Shown piece by piece: positions 41,017 through 53,736 of a DNA stretch of 64,000 nucleotides. The notes under the pieces were generated by a model. The model worked only from the letters and a program-made list of their open reading frames with translations. It made no database searches and had not been told where the DNA came from. Position numbers and translations under genes: made by a program. Origin of the DNA: Paramecium sonneborni (taxonomy: Eukaryota; Ciliophora; Oligohymenophorea; Peniculida; Parameciidae); assembly GCA_905182985.1 (NCBI GenBank), contig CAJJDN010000044.1:19370-83369 (forward strand). The letters are read 5' to 3'. The first letter of the stretch is position 1. Every line of letters begins with the position of its first letter.

Positions 41017-42136
41017 ATTATATTTAACAAAGAATATGATAAAATATATTAAAATTGACAAACTTTTGGAAAAAAAAATAATTATATAACTTTTAGAATT
41101 TAATAAAATAAATGCTATCTTAGTAAAGTTTGTAATTGAATTGAAGGATTAAGCATATCTAATTAATAGAGAAAGAGAATTCAAATCTTAATATTTTACT
41201 CTAACTGTTACTACTTATTGATTGAGTAGAGAAAATAGTGTTTGAGAATTATGGAAATGGTTAATTTACTCTTGAAATAGAAGGTTAACTAAATGAATAA
41301 GTTGGATCTTGTGAATAATTTTAGAAAATGTTATTTCCATTGATGATAACTAAATGCTATTTTTGTTTCAATAAATGATTAAAAAAATTTAGGTTACAAA
41401 TACTAGACCACATATCAGAGGATTTAAAATGTAAAAAAACATAAAGCTGGAAATCAAGTTTCTTATAGAGGAAGCATCAATATAATGAAAATAATAACAG
41501 GTTTACATTAAGTTCTTATTCGAATAGTTCATTATGTAAACTATTTTATATTCTCCTTAGAATAACAAAAAAATATGATTAATCAGAATTAGTTTTAAAT
41601 ATTAAGATCATGCTTTTATGAAATGATTAGTTCTCATTATAAATAAAGGAAGTAATTAAAAAAAAAATAAAATATTTTTGGTTAAAAACATTTTTGAACT
41701 TAATATAATCTATAATATTAAAATATTTATCAAATATATAAGGCGGGAAATGGAAAAATTATTGAAAATGCTTAATTATGCCAATATTCATTTTAGAAAA
41801 GATGGATTGAAAAGGTTCAAAGAATTGCATGGATAATATATTGACAAATCTCTTCCTTAATAATTTGTTTATTTTGCTAAGGAATTAAATTATGAATTTC
41901 TTGAGAAAGAAGAAGTAGAAAAAATAACTGAGATGATACAATAAGGAAGATAATAAAATTCTTATAATTAAGTTGCAATATTATAGGATAGAATAAAGAA
42001 ATCAATAATAATTTTAGATTATTTTGAATTAGATAGATTTACAATTTAATGCACTCCTTAAGATAAATAAAATATGCAATTAAATAGATTAGCACACATT
42101 ACAAAATTGCTAAAATAAGATTCTCGTTATGTTTTT
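41017..42136. repeat. Second copy of the 1120-bp duplicated contig end
   Basis: Matches 39896-41015 and continues into the complete POLE2 gene. Confidence 0.9.
41742..41750 (+). promoter_or_regulatory. E2F-like site (GGCGGGAAA) at POLE2 start
   Basis: GGCGGGAAA ends on the A of the POLE2 start codon. It matches the core half of the E2F/DP consensus TTTGGCGGGAAA. In DNA this AT-rich a nine-base match with six G/C is unlikely by chance, and POLE2 is a textbook S-phase E2F target elsewhere. Binding is inferred. Confidence 0.5.
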
Positions 42137-43386
42137 GGTTATTAAGGCAACGATGAAATTTCAATAAGTTCAATAGGCACAGCAAATGGTGCAACAGATA
42201 AGATTTATTATATATTGGGGTATATAAAATAATATAAGAATAGAATACTGATATAATTTGGAAATAGTTATTATTTAAGTGATGGTTATGACAAAATTAA
42301 AATAAATTTTCAGAGCGCTTAAAATAAAAGTTTTTTTAAAAATGAAAATCCAAACTAAGTAGATATAGGTTTAGTTAATTTGGGAAGTATTTTGATGATG
42401 GTAGGAGAATGGAATGATCATCATGGATATTTTTAAGTTAGTAATTATACTATTCCATTTGTATATATTAATTTATTAATTTTAAGTTTAATGTGAAAAA
42501 GAAAATTAAATAGCAAATTTAAAATTCAGATTTAAGAGAGATTTTGTAATTGGACACATTTGGAGTCTACAAGAAAATTTTAGAGTTTAGTTCTGAGTTA
42601 GAATATCAAAAAATTGAGAGATAGAAAAGCATAAATATATTTTATTAAGATGATTACGATAAAATATGGATTCTATCAAATTTTAGTTTAGAAAACTTAA
42701 TAACAATTCAAAATTTTGAGATTTTACTTAAAAAAGTTATTGACTATAACATAGCTCCTCCTGGGGCAATATTTTTTGTTGGATAATTTTCTAGTTAACA
42801 AATACCAAATCAGGAATAACTTTATGGAAATGAATTAGTTAAAATTATCAAGCAATTTTAATAATTTTTAGAAAAAACTTTATTACTATTTATTCCTTCA
42901 TATAATGATTTTCCTTTAGCATATTCAATGCCAAAAACACCAATAAATTTATCATTATATATGAAGGAACCTACTTTAATGATGCATAGTTTAAGTAATC
43001 CTTGTCATTTGTCAATAAAAGGATATAAAATAGTAATAACAAGAAATGATATTTCAAAAGAAATTAGAAGAAATCATATTGAACCATTATAGGCTGGACA
43101 TGATCATCTTAGTGAAACTATATTATCTTAACAATATTTGGGAACATTTTAAAGTAATTAAGTATGTTATAAATGGAATTATGATTCTGCAATGTTACTT
43201 GATCCAAGTGTTGATTTAGTTGTATTATGTGATTTAACTGTCGATTAATTCAAATATCAAACTATAATAAATGATACTACAGTATTGAATCCTGGTAATT
43301 TCTAAAAGTAAGATTTTGCCATTATAAGATTTAACAATAAAAAATAAACAATGTATTGTGATACCTCTAATTTTAATTAGAATTGA
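41750..43386 (+). CDS. POLE2: DNA polymerase epsilon subunit 2 (B subunit)
   Basis: 536 aa with one 26-nt intron (near 42461-42486). The N-terminal helical part reads NIHFRKDGLKRFKELHGQYI. The calcineurin-like/OB B-subunit region includes YILGYIKQYKNRILIQFG, LVNLGSILMMVGEW, DHHGYFQVSNYTIPF, PPGAIFFVGQFSS and FIPSYNDFPLAYSMP. The C-terminus has YKWNYDSAMLLDPSVDLVVL, CDLTVDQFKYQ and VLNPGNFQKQDFAIIRF, closely following POLE2. It is the structural subunit of the leading-strand polymerase and of the CMG-epsilon replisome in the nucleus. Metal-site residues are largely lost, as usual for eukaryotic B subunits. An E2F-like motif abuts the start, and the dNTP salvage kinase follows 50 bp downstream. 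Confidence 0.9.
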
Positions 43387-43436
43387 GTTTCTTATTTATA
43401 TTTCAAAAATCCCTCCAATATTATTATTTTATTTTT

Positions 43437-44190
43437 ATGAAATCGAAACAATATACTCTAATATCTATTGAAGGTAATATAGGTTCAGGTAAAAGTACTT
43501 TACTCAGATTGATGTAATAAAAATATCCAGATGTAAATATATATTTAATAATTATTAGTTACGATTTATCCCAGAACCAGTTAATGAATGGTAAACAATT
43601 AATGGAGATCCAAATTTGAATTTGTTAGGTTCTTTTTATGAAGAGCCATCAAGATGGGCTTATACAATGCAAGTTTATGCATTTTACAGTAGACTTAAGC
43701 ATTGGAAAGAGGTTTTATCTGATCCATTAAATCCTGAAGATAGAAATCTCATTCTAAGTGAAAGAAGTATAGAGGCTGATAAAGAAATATTTGCAGTTAA
43801 TGGACATAAAAATGGGATGATAAATAATCTAGAATTTGCTTTATATGAGAAATTTTATGATTGGCTATGTGATGAGGTGTTTGGAAAAAAAATTAAAAAG
43901 CAAATGATCATATATCTACAAGTAGATCCAGATGTATGCTATTAAAGAATGCAAAAGAGAGCAAGAGATGAAGAAAAAGTATTACCGCCATTTTTATTAT
44001 TTTAAAGAATACCATTTCCAAAGAATATCTGACATAAATACATAATAGACATGAAGAATGGCTATTAAGGGAAACTCATTAAAATACATCTATTCTAGTA
44101 TTAAATGGGGATAAAGAGTTTGAAGGTGATCTCATACAATAAAATAAAATGTTTAACACTATCGATTCATTTTTATAAGAATTATTTTGA
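43437..44190 (+). CDS. Deoxynucleoside kinase (dCK/dGK/TK2 family)
   Basis: 232 aa with two introns (26 and 29 nt). P-loop SIEGNIGSGKSTLLRLM, then FIPEPVNEW, the MQVYAFYSRL helix, the substrate-binding SERSIEADKEIFA (ERS equals the family DRS motif), IYLQVDPDVCYQRMQKRARD (LID with Arg residues) and the C-terminal HEEWLL and LVLNGDKEFEGD. It phosphorylates deoxynucleosides with ATP in the salvage pathway, supplying dNTPs. Which bases it accepts cannot be told. No targeting peptide is obvious, so cytosolic. Placed 50 bp after POLE2 on the same strand; both are needed for DNA synthesis. Confidence 0.92.
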
Positions 44191-44285
44191 TTCTAATTAA
44201 TTTATATATGTATTTTTTATTATAATTATATTATTATATAATTAATATTTATCTAAATATCTAAACAAAAGTTTTTAGAATATAA

Positions 44286-46281
44286 TCATTATTGACTTAT
44301 AAATTGTTCTGTTAAACTTTAAGCAAGATTTAATCCACTTACTATGTTAATCGAAAAAAATGTTTCATTTTGCTCTTTTTATTAAATCTACCATTTTTTT
44401 AAATTAGTTTTTTATTTCTAAATTTAACAATCGTTTTACTAATTAATCAACCTTTAATTTATCAATTATTTAAGGATTTCTGTATCAATTATAGTATCAT
44501 ATGAAACTAATTGATTATCATAATCTTCTGGCTTCATTCGATGAATTATTACAGCATCACGAATTTAAACACTTTCCCTTGAAGATACATCTATATTAGC
44601 TAATTAAGAAATTTATTCATATAAGTCAGAATGATAATCTCTTAAATAGATTTATAATTTATCTAGTGTGTTTTTTTAATAATTAATAGTTAATCTAACA
44701 TTTTGTTCTATAATAGTTTCACCATTTATAATTGATTTGATCTTTTAAAATACTTTATTTATATTTAAAAGTTAAAATGAATAATCTGTCTATTCTGATA
44801 GAATCAAACTATCATCATCATATTTAATAATTCTTTTTTAAAATTCTAGACTTTGTTTAATTGCTTCTATTGATGATTTCACAGTTTCATATTTTTACTC
44901 TAGAAGACTATGTAATAAATTGTTTTCTAAAATGTGTTTTTAAAAGATATATCCAAGTACATTTATATCCTTTTTAAAATTAAAGTTTTTCGAATTCCAT
45001 AAATCTACTGATTATTCTATCACAACCTAAAAAAGATTCTCTAAATCTTTAATATACTTAAATGTAGAATGTCCAGCCATCCTAATATTTGATTGATTGG
45101 TTGAAAGATCAATCAAAGATAAGATGTAGTCCTTTAACAAAAATTATTCATATTTAAGAGATGGATTAAGTCTAACCTATTAAAGCTATTAAAGAAAAAT
45201 AGATCTTAAGAAATGTTTGCATTTTTAATAAATGCATTAATTCCACATTTTCATCATTATCCATTGAATTGTAAATGGAGGAAATATATATGAAGGTACT
45301 TGCTCATGTAAAATGATATCAAAAATTTTGAGATAAGGTGTAGCAAATTGATCTATTTATTGCATCCAAATAAGATACATTTAATAATTATAAAGGTAAA
45401 ACTCTAATTCTCCAATATAATCATTTCCATTGAATGCACATTCAAGTGTTAAGGCTACAATTTATAAAAGAGATTTAATAGATGAGCATAAAATTATTAA
45501 AATATTAAATAATTAAGGAATTCTAAAAATAATAATTATAAACTGTTACTTTTAATTTACTGATAATTCTGTGAGAGCTCTAATTTCAAGCATTGTATGA
45601 AGTAGTGATTATTTTGAACATGAGGAATTTTTAAAATAAGCTCTAGTTTGATTCATGATTTAGATTTCAGTAATGGTATGGCATTCTTGACAATCTGTTA
45701 ATTTTTGCATAATTTATCTTTAAAATTCTGAATTTAAGCCTTCTTTGGTAACCTCATCCATTAATAATGGAGGATATATAATATGTATTTGGAAAGCATT
45801 CTATAAAGATTACTGGAGATTAGTTTTTAGATTTTCTATTTATTTTCTAGGAATTTGATAAATGAATGTATTACTTGTTTCTAATAAAAACCTCTAATAC
45901 TTATGGCCAAGATGCATGTTTAGTTTGAACTGCCTATAATGCAATACCTTTTCTGTCCTGATATAATTTATACAATAGATTTCCACATGCAATAGAGTAT
46001 GGAAGAGACGTATAAAATCTCTCATAGACAAATCTACTTGTGCAATATAAATTAGTTAGATCATTAATTGTTAGAAATTTACAAATGCCATCAATAACAG
46101 AGTTAGGCATACGATTAAAATAAAATTCAACTCCTCCAAACATAGAAGAACTTAGACTACCATCTATTGTTGATCTAATTAAACCTGATTCATTTGTAGG
46201 GGCTGTTGAAACTGATCTACCCATACTATTCAAACTTAAATTGCTATTTCTCTTTTTGGCTTATTATTATTTATTTCCCAT
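44286..46281 (-). CDS. F-box protein with helical-repeat body
   Basis: 655 aa with one 28-nt intron. Starts MGNKQQQAKKRNSN. An F-box lies at about residues 55-95: NRMPNSVIDGICKFLTINDL then LYCTSRFVYERFY. The remaining 500 residues are helical without a recognised family (LLHTMLEIRALTEL, QIVALTLECAFNGNDYIGE, YILSLIDLSTNQSNIRMAGH), resembling an ARM/HEAT-type body. F-box proteins connect substrates to SCF ubiquitin ligases through SKP1. The second-codon Gly could allow N-myristoylation, but position 6 is Gln, which is unfavourable. The start is 29 bp from the divergent methyltransferase start. Confidence 0.72.
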
Positions 46282-46310
46282 TAGACTATATTAATTAATT
46301 TAAACTATCA

Positions 46311-47784
46311 ATGATCAGATATGCTTCTCGTTTAGTGAGATAATTCTCTTCTAAAATAGTAGAAAATTAATATTAATATAGGATGAAATTCTTGAAATTG
46401 GAGAAATAGCAAAAACAAAAGGAATTTTAACAATATGTCCAACTCCGATTGGAAATTTGAAAGACTGGAGTTCAAGATAGAATTTAACAATATTTGGAGT
46501 AGATGTAATAGCTTGTTAAGATATAAATTAAACTGGATTCTTTATAAAGAGTATTAGGAATTAAGAAGGAGATACTTAACAATAGGTTGTTCCATTTGAT
46601 TTTTAGGAATGTGATTTAGATGAAGATGATATTCAAATATAAGAAATAATATTTAAATCAACTAATGAATTGAAAGAGTATTAAAGTTAATAGTATTTAG
46701 AAAATTACCAGAATTAAACAAGGAGTTTATAACATCTACAGATTTTAAGTTTTATAAGTAGAAGAAATTAGAAGAATTAAAAGAGTAATAAGTTTAGGGA
46801 TCAAAATTATAAAAAGAATTGCAAGAAGATGATGAAATTAATCCATTTGAATTTGAAGTATATGGATTGAGTGCACCATTAATGATGTATTTAAGAAATA
46901 AAGTAGCCTAAGCTAAGAAGAAGAAAGGCAGAGGATTAATAATAGGTTGTAGTAACTTTAATGATGAAAAAAAAGTAGAAAGATTAATAGCAATGATGAA
47001 GATGGGTTTAAATGTAGCATTAGTTTGTGATAGTGGAACTCCAGGAGTGTCAGATAATGGATATAAGTTTGTGACTAAATGCATAGATAGAAATATTTAA
47101 ATTGAAGTATTACCAGGAGCAAGTGCAATTTCTGTAGGATTAAGTGCTTGTGGATTTCCTGCAGATAATTTTACTTTTTTGGGTGTTTATTCGATTTAGG
47201 ATAAAAATAAAGATGTATTATCTTTGTATAAGAAACAACCATAAACAATAGTTTTATTTGAGTCTCCTAATAGAATTCATTAAACCTTATTGAGAATAGA
47301 GGAGATATTTGGCGAAAATCAATAAATATGGATTGGATTTGAATTAACAAAGTAAAATGAAAAAAAGATTAGAGGGAAATGCAGAGAGGTTTATGAATAA
47401 TTAACAGATCCTAAAGTGGTTACAGCTTCTTAATTAAAGGGAGAAATAACAATAATTATTAGTCCTTATACTGCTTAGTATAATGAAGAGTTAAGAGCTT
47501 AATAAATATTGTAAGAATAGAAAAAGAGTGATAAAAAAGAGTCAAATAATGAGGAATAATAGAAAATGGTAAAGAGAGTGGAATGTTTACATGTAGCAAG
47601 AGTATTTGGAGACAAGATTAAGGATAATGATAATGATTTAAATGAAATTTTATAGAAGGCATTAAATATATCAAAATAGAGAGCAAGTTAATTAGTTTAA
47701 TAGATAAGAGAATCATAAAAGAATGAAGAGGATGTAAACAAAATAAGGGAGAGTTTGGGAATTGAAAATAGATTTAAGAAATGA
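46311..47784 (+). CDS. Mitochondrial RsmI-type rRNA (cytidine-2'-O)-methyltransferase
   Basis: 475 aa with two 23-nt introns (46359-46381 and one near 46678). Exon 1 encodes MIRYASRLVRQFSSKI, an Arg/Ser-rich amphipathic mitochondrial presequence. The tetrapyrrole-methylase fold follows: LTICPTPIGNLKDWS, CQDINQT, VCDSGTPGVSDNGYKF, IEVLPGASAISVGLSACGFP, FTFLGVYS, LFESPNRIHQTL and ELTKQNEKKIRGK. RsmI uses SAM to methylate the 2'-OH of C1402 in the small-subunit rRNA; in mitochondria the 12S/SSU equivalent is expected. Compared with bacterial RsmI there is a long acidic/Gln insertion between the first and second motif blocks and a charged C-terminal tail. Divergent from the F-box gene. Confidence 0.9.
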
Positions 47785-47863
47785 TAATAGAATGTTATGA
47801 TTTGTAGATTAGTATTATAAGTTAGAAATAAAAATGGGTTTTTTATTATTTAATATGATAATT

Positions 47864-50800
47864 TCATTATTCTTATTCATACTAGTTTGTAGTATTTCCT
47901 TATGGTTAATAGATTGGACTAAAAGTGGTGAAATTAGATCCTTAAGGTGAATGAGGAGATCCAGTTTAAACACGACCACTTCCAGTATTAGTAGGGGAAA
48001 GAGGAGAATTATAAATACTACTAGTATAATTGGGACTAGATATATTAGAGATAGAATATATTACCTTCTGGATGAATTAAGAATGGGACTAGAAGATCTT
48101 TGACCAGAGGTAGCTCTTTCACTACTTCTATAACTGGGACTTGGTGAATTTGTATGACTAGTATAATGAGGTGATCCTGGACTATGACTAACACTAACAT
48201 TAGCTTATTTTCCAGGTTGAGCTTATTATCCAGAAATAGATTCAACAGGACTAAGTTAATATGTATCATATGGTATAAGAGGAGTACTAGGATAAAATGG
48301 GGAACGATGACTCATGTTTGGAGTATAATCTCTATTGATATCAAAAGGAGTAGCAAAAATAGCAATACCAATTCCAGGAGATTTTTGTGGAATTGGAGTA
48401 CAAGAGGAATCAAGCATTCCAGGTCCTGGAGTATTAAGAATAAGAGGAGTTTATAGATTTTAATCATAGGGAGATTGTTCTACAAGATATTCACCTCCTT
48501 AAGTGAATTTATCAGCATGGCTAGATTTCAATTTAAATTCTTTAACATTTTTAGCATTAACCATTAATTCAAAACTACCTGTACCATGTGGACATAATTA
48601 TCCAAATATTATATTTTCACTTAATCCTCTCATATGATCTACTTCTGAAAATACAGCTGCATCATATAATATTTCAACTGTTTCTTCAAATGAACTTTTA
48701 CGTAAAACACTTACTTCAGGTATTCTATTTATACCATTTCTATTAACTGCTGTTAATCTACCTCTATGAGTCATCCAATCGTATAATAAATATAAGTGTC
48801 TGTAATTAATATAGATACCATAATGATTGAATATCTTTCTAGTTTCACCTACCAATGCAGCTCTTGCAGCTTCTATTCCTAAAACTTATGATATTTCATA
48901 AACATCATCTGTCGTAGTTCTTCTCTAATCTACATGTTCTAATCTAAGAATCTCTTTAAGATTAGTTCCTTCTGTTTCTAAATATTTCTCTACTATTTTC
49001 CATTTACCTTTCCCATCTACGTTTGCTTATTTTAAAAATCCACCTGTCTTATTATTAATATAAAATTATTTTTCTATCTAAGAGTGTAGAATCCTAGTAA
49101 TCTTACTTATACCTCCCAAAGAATGTCCTCTTATTGTTTCTTCTAATCTCTTTAATATTGTATAAGGAGTATCTACATAAGTTTTAGTTTTAGCTTCTTC
49201 ATCGAATTCAATTTCATCATCAAAATTACCCTTTCCTCTTTCAGGTTTAAATTTCTTTTAATCATTGTAATCATGATAATATTTTATTTAAATATATTTA
49301 TGGTTCATCGAATCAGGATCAACTATTGTATTTTATGATGAAATGCCAAACTTCCTCTCTGTTTCATCCAAAATTTTGGGAATGCTATCTCGAATTTTAT
49401 CCCAAGTTTCTAAATTTGATAAAATCTTTTAATGATCCATATGTAAAAATAATATCCATTTATATTTAGCTTCATCAGTATCAAAAATTCCATCGGTAAA
49501 GTTATCCTCTTAATCTTCAGTAATATGTAATGGATTATTTGGATCACTTTAATAATAGATTTCACTCTTTATTATATATTATCCAAATGTTTGTCCAAGA
49601 ATTCTTCCTTACATTTAGACAAGCATACTCTAAGTAAAATCATCCTATTTATGAGGATGAGCTAATTATTCAGTTTTTTAATAACTTTTCTTATCCTTAT
49701 CGTCTTTTAATTCCAATTCAGCATACTCTAAAGGAGGATCAAAATAAATAGTCAAACTTGGAGTTTTAGTCTTTTTACTTGCATCCAATAATTCTTATAA
49801 TCTAGGAACACCCAAAGTCACATTTTTATCTCCTGTAACTCCAGATTTATGGAAAGTATTTAAAGTCATTTAAGTTGTAGGTTCTCCTAAAGATTATGCA
49901 GCTATAGCACCAACTGCCTCTCCTGGATGAGCCATACTTTTTTTAAGTTTATAGATAATCTCAGATAATAATTCTTTAAATGCTTCTGGTGTCAATCTGT
50001 GTCTACAACATAAATCTTTACTAGCTAATGATACTTTCAAATGTGTTCTAAATAAATTTATACAATCTCTTCTTTCATCTAAATCATAACTCAACAATTT
50101 ATCAACTTTTTAAATTAATTCATCAACCTCTTTAGTTACTGTAATTGGATTCAATCTACATTTCTCTCTATCACTAATTTTTTTATTAATCTTAATTGTT
50201 GAAATAATTCTCTCAATATTTACAACTAAATAATAATGAGTAAATATCTCTTCTTTTGGTGCAGAGTCTATTAAAAATAATCTACGTAATTCATCTCTAA
50301 TCTTCTTTATTTCATCAAACTCTCCTTTTAACAAAGCTTAACCATCATAATCAGTTTCTATATCATCTATTACATCTTCCGTAAATATATTTTAATATCT
50401 CATTCTAATTTCACTACCAAACCATTATTCTTAAATTAATTAATATTTTTCTGCCAATTATTAATTACTTAAATTAACACATTTAATTTCCTAATGTTCA
50501 ATGAATTCTGCAGCCATTTTATCTTCTCCATAATGAAATTGATAAACAGCACCAACAGAATCTCTACAAGATGAATCATATCTTACAAAAACATCTTCTA
50601 CAGCCTTAATCAATTTCCTTTAAATATAACCTGTTCTACTTGTTTTCACAGCAGTATCAATAAGACCATCTCTACCACCCATAGTATGGAAAAAGAATTC
50701 TGTAGGTTTAAGTCCTTTGAAAAAGTTACTGGCTACAAATCCTCTAGCTTCAGGTCCATAATCAAATTTAGAAAAATGAGGCAATGTTCGATAAGCAAAT

Positions 50801-53174
50801 CCAAATTAAATTCTTTTAGATTCTAAATTCTGTTATCCAACCAAAGATGTAATTTATGCAAGATTAGACGCTTCTCCTTTACTTTTTGCCCAAATCATCT
50901 TGTACATACAATTACGTATTTGATCAATAGTTTCAGTAACTTTAGAATTGATATCATCTCTAACCTTATTCAATTTCATATTAAATGAATATTCAAATGA
51001 ATCCATAATTCTTTTTCCTTTTTAATGATATCTGTTATCTTAAATCTTTTTGGCATCAAGAAAGATTTAAAGTAATTTAATATATTCTTCATCTTATTCT
51101 CTACTTCTTTTTTCAGTTTCAGCAACTAAATTGATATGAGGAGCAATATCTTGGCATCCAACAGTAAATGAATGCATAATTAACCAATTATTAACAATTC
51201 TTTAACATGATGTCATAAATTCTAAAGTTTTTTCAGCTCCTAAATCAAGCCAACAAAGATGAACAACAGAACCTGCTCCTTATCCAACTAGTTCCTTATT
51301 AAAAATTCCACTAACTAGATTTCCTCTCTAAATACATAAACTTTTATCATCAGCATTCCAATTTGGTTTTTTAAGATCATCTTCTCTTATGCCTCTTTCA
51401 GTATTAATAGACTAAGGAATAATCATTGACATAATTTATTTTCCAGACCATAATTCTTAAGGTTTTAGAATAGCAGGCATAGGCAATTCTCCAGTGAATT
51501 ATTCATTCCACATCATTAAATGCATAACTTAATCTCTAGTTAAAAAAGTATCTCTTTGAGTAAATAAACAACAACCAAGTAATGAATCTTGCACAATACC
51601 CATAACTGGTTGATTACTTTTTGGAGTAACAATTTATCTAGGAACATGCGCTAAATATTTTAATTCTGCAATAGTTTCATAAGATTAAGGAACATGCATA
51701 TTCATCTCATCTCCATCAAAATCTGCATTGTATGGTGTACATACAGATAAATTCAATCTAAATGTTGAATATGGTAAAATTCTAACTCTATGTCCCATCA
51801 TACTCATTCTATGTAATGTTGGTTATCTATTAAATAATACAAAATCTCCATCTTATAAACATCTTTCTACTATAACTCCTTGATTTATTTTTTATCTAAT
51901 CTATTCTTCAGTATCTGTAAAATCAAAATACAAAGCTTAAAACTTCCTTTATTTACTTCTAGGATCAGTTATTGGTACTATAACATATTTAATCTTATTA
52001 GTCTTTGCCAATTATATAACTCTCTCTAAATTATATTCTGTAACCTCTTCTGGAATTGTTAATTAATCAGCCACTATTTATGGTACTCCTAATTCATCCA
52101 TACCCAAATTTGCATCTGGAGATATAACTGAACGAGCACAAAAATCCACTCTCTTTCCCATTAAATTTTATCTAAATCTTCCTTCTTTACCCTTTAATCT
52201 AGCTCGAATACTCTTCAATGGTTATGTTGATTTCATCTTTATCTTTCCTGCCTTCTCAGAATCTATAATCTTTGCAACTTCTCTCATCAATTCTGGAGCC
52301 AATCTTACTCTCTCTGCATCACTACTACAATTTGCTATCTCATTATTCTTCTACAATATTGATTTATAAATTTATGTGTATTAATCTTATGCTATTCTTG
52401 CTGGATTCATCTCTATTGCTGGTCTCACCTATGGAGGCATCACCAATAAATATTTTATTATCAAATCTTATGGTCTAGTTTCCTTTGTAAATCCTAATAT
52501 CATTGCATCCTCATTTCTGATTTTTTTAAATATATCTAAGCATCTTTCTGCTGTTAACTCTTTTGCTGCCTCTTTCATTGAGTATTAAATTTTTATCTAT
52601 CCATTTAGAGCTTAAATTCTTGTAGGAATTTAAGCTTAGCAAAGATCTTCATTCCCTAAATTATCTTCTAATTTATGTTTAACCTCACACTTATCTATTT
52701 TACCTAATTATTTCACTATTTCATTTAATCGCTTTCTATTCAGTTTATGTTCCTTTGCTCTTTTAAATTATTGCTTTTTTATTTAAAATACATTTGTACC
52801 ATTGCATCTTCTGATTATGGTTATCTCAATTTACCACAATTATGACATATGCACTTCAATACTTTCTTTACTATCTACAAGAATCCTACATGATAAACTG
52901 GCTTATTTAGTTCAATTCTTCCAAAATGTCCCTAACAATACTTTGTCTCTCCACATGTTTTACACTTCTAAGTATTTGTATTCACACCCATTCGAAGGTC
53001 ATTTAATCCATTTTATTTTGGAGTCCCATCTAACTCGTTAGTTTGAAGCTCTTTTATTTCTATATCTCCTGTCCATTCCTTTATAAGCTCATGACTCATC
53101 AAACCAAATTCTACTCGCCTTACCTTTGCTATTGGAGCTGTTGAGTAAGTAAAATCCGCTCCTGATTATCTCAT
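47864..53174 (-). CDS. RPB1: RNA polymerase II largest subunit
   Basis: 1751 aa with two placed introns: 26 nt near 52767-52792 and 29 nt near 48037-48065. The clamp has the zinc site [20 protein letters not shown]. The active site has [16 protein letters not shown] with the three Mg-binding Asp. Then [53 protein letters not shown], the trigger and bridge regions, and [11 protein letters not shown]. Pol II rather than I or III is shown by these segments and by the Ser/Pro tail. The tail of about 165 residues has no YSPTSPS heptads but roughly 20 scattered SP/TP pairs, as in other ciliates. Short ORFs on both strands within it are shadows. The promoter is in 53175-53914. Confidence 0.96.
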
Positions 53175-53736
53175 AATTAATTTAATTTATTAATAGTTTT
53201 TCACCTTTATTCATTTCGTTATTTATATTTAAACAATTATTAACTAAACTAATTATTCGTTTTCTTCTTTCTCTTGCTTTATTTTTATAACACAAATCTA
53301 GAACATTATTTTTTACAATATTGACACACATTATTTTCTAATTCTAATATTTATTATTACCCACCTAATCCATTAATATTTTTCCTTCCTTATCAATCCT
53401 TTTATTCTTATATAATTATTCTTATCATTCTAACCATCTCAACTCTATTCATTTTGATTTTTAAATCTTCTTAAAATAAATTATATCAAAAATTCAACAT
53501 AACTTTTTAAAATGTAATACTTAAATTGTTACAATATATTAATGATTTAGCAATATATGCTTTATTCTTTTTATTAGCTGGAAATTATAGCAAAATCTTT
53601 CAAGAAGGTTTTCCTTACAAAAAGATAATTTAATGATTTTCCTCAAAAAATAGATTGCAATAATCAACTTATTCAAGTAATGATGGCTTTTAAAAGTTTA
53701 AAGAAAAATATATAATCTTGAGCAATTATAATTATA
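53175..53736. other. Spacer upstream of RPB1, no clear gene
   Basis: Strand-asymmetric (pyrimidine-rich on plus) to about 53470. One minus-strand frame here reads a protein-like stretch with NNVCQYCKKQCSRFVLQKQ (two CxxC-like pairs) and ends NEQR at 53217, but I could not find a start or intron that makes a gene. A roughly 50-codon plus ORF from 53552 is also unsupported. Probably mostly promoter and leader sequence. Confidence 0.3.

Noticed and set aside
48184..48456. Plus-strand Ser/Arg-rich ORF and a neighbouring minus-strand ORF in another frame (48045-48269)
   Set aside because: Both are out-of-frame readings of the SP-rich RPB1 tail.
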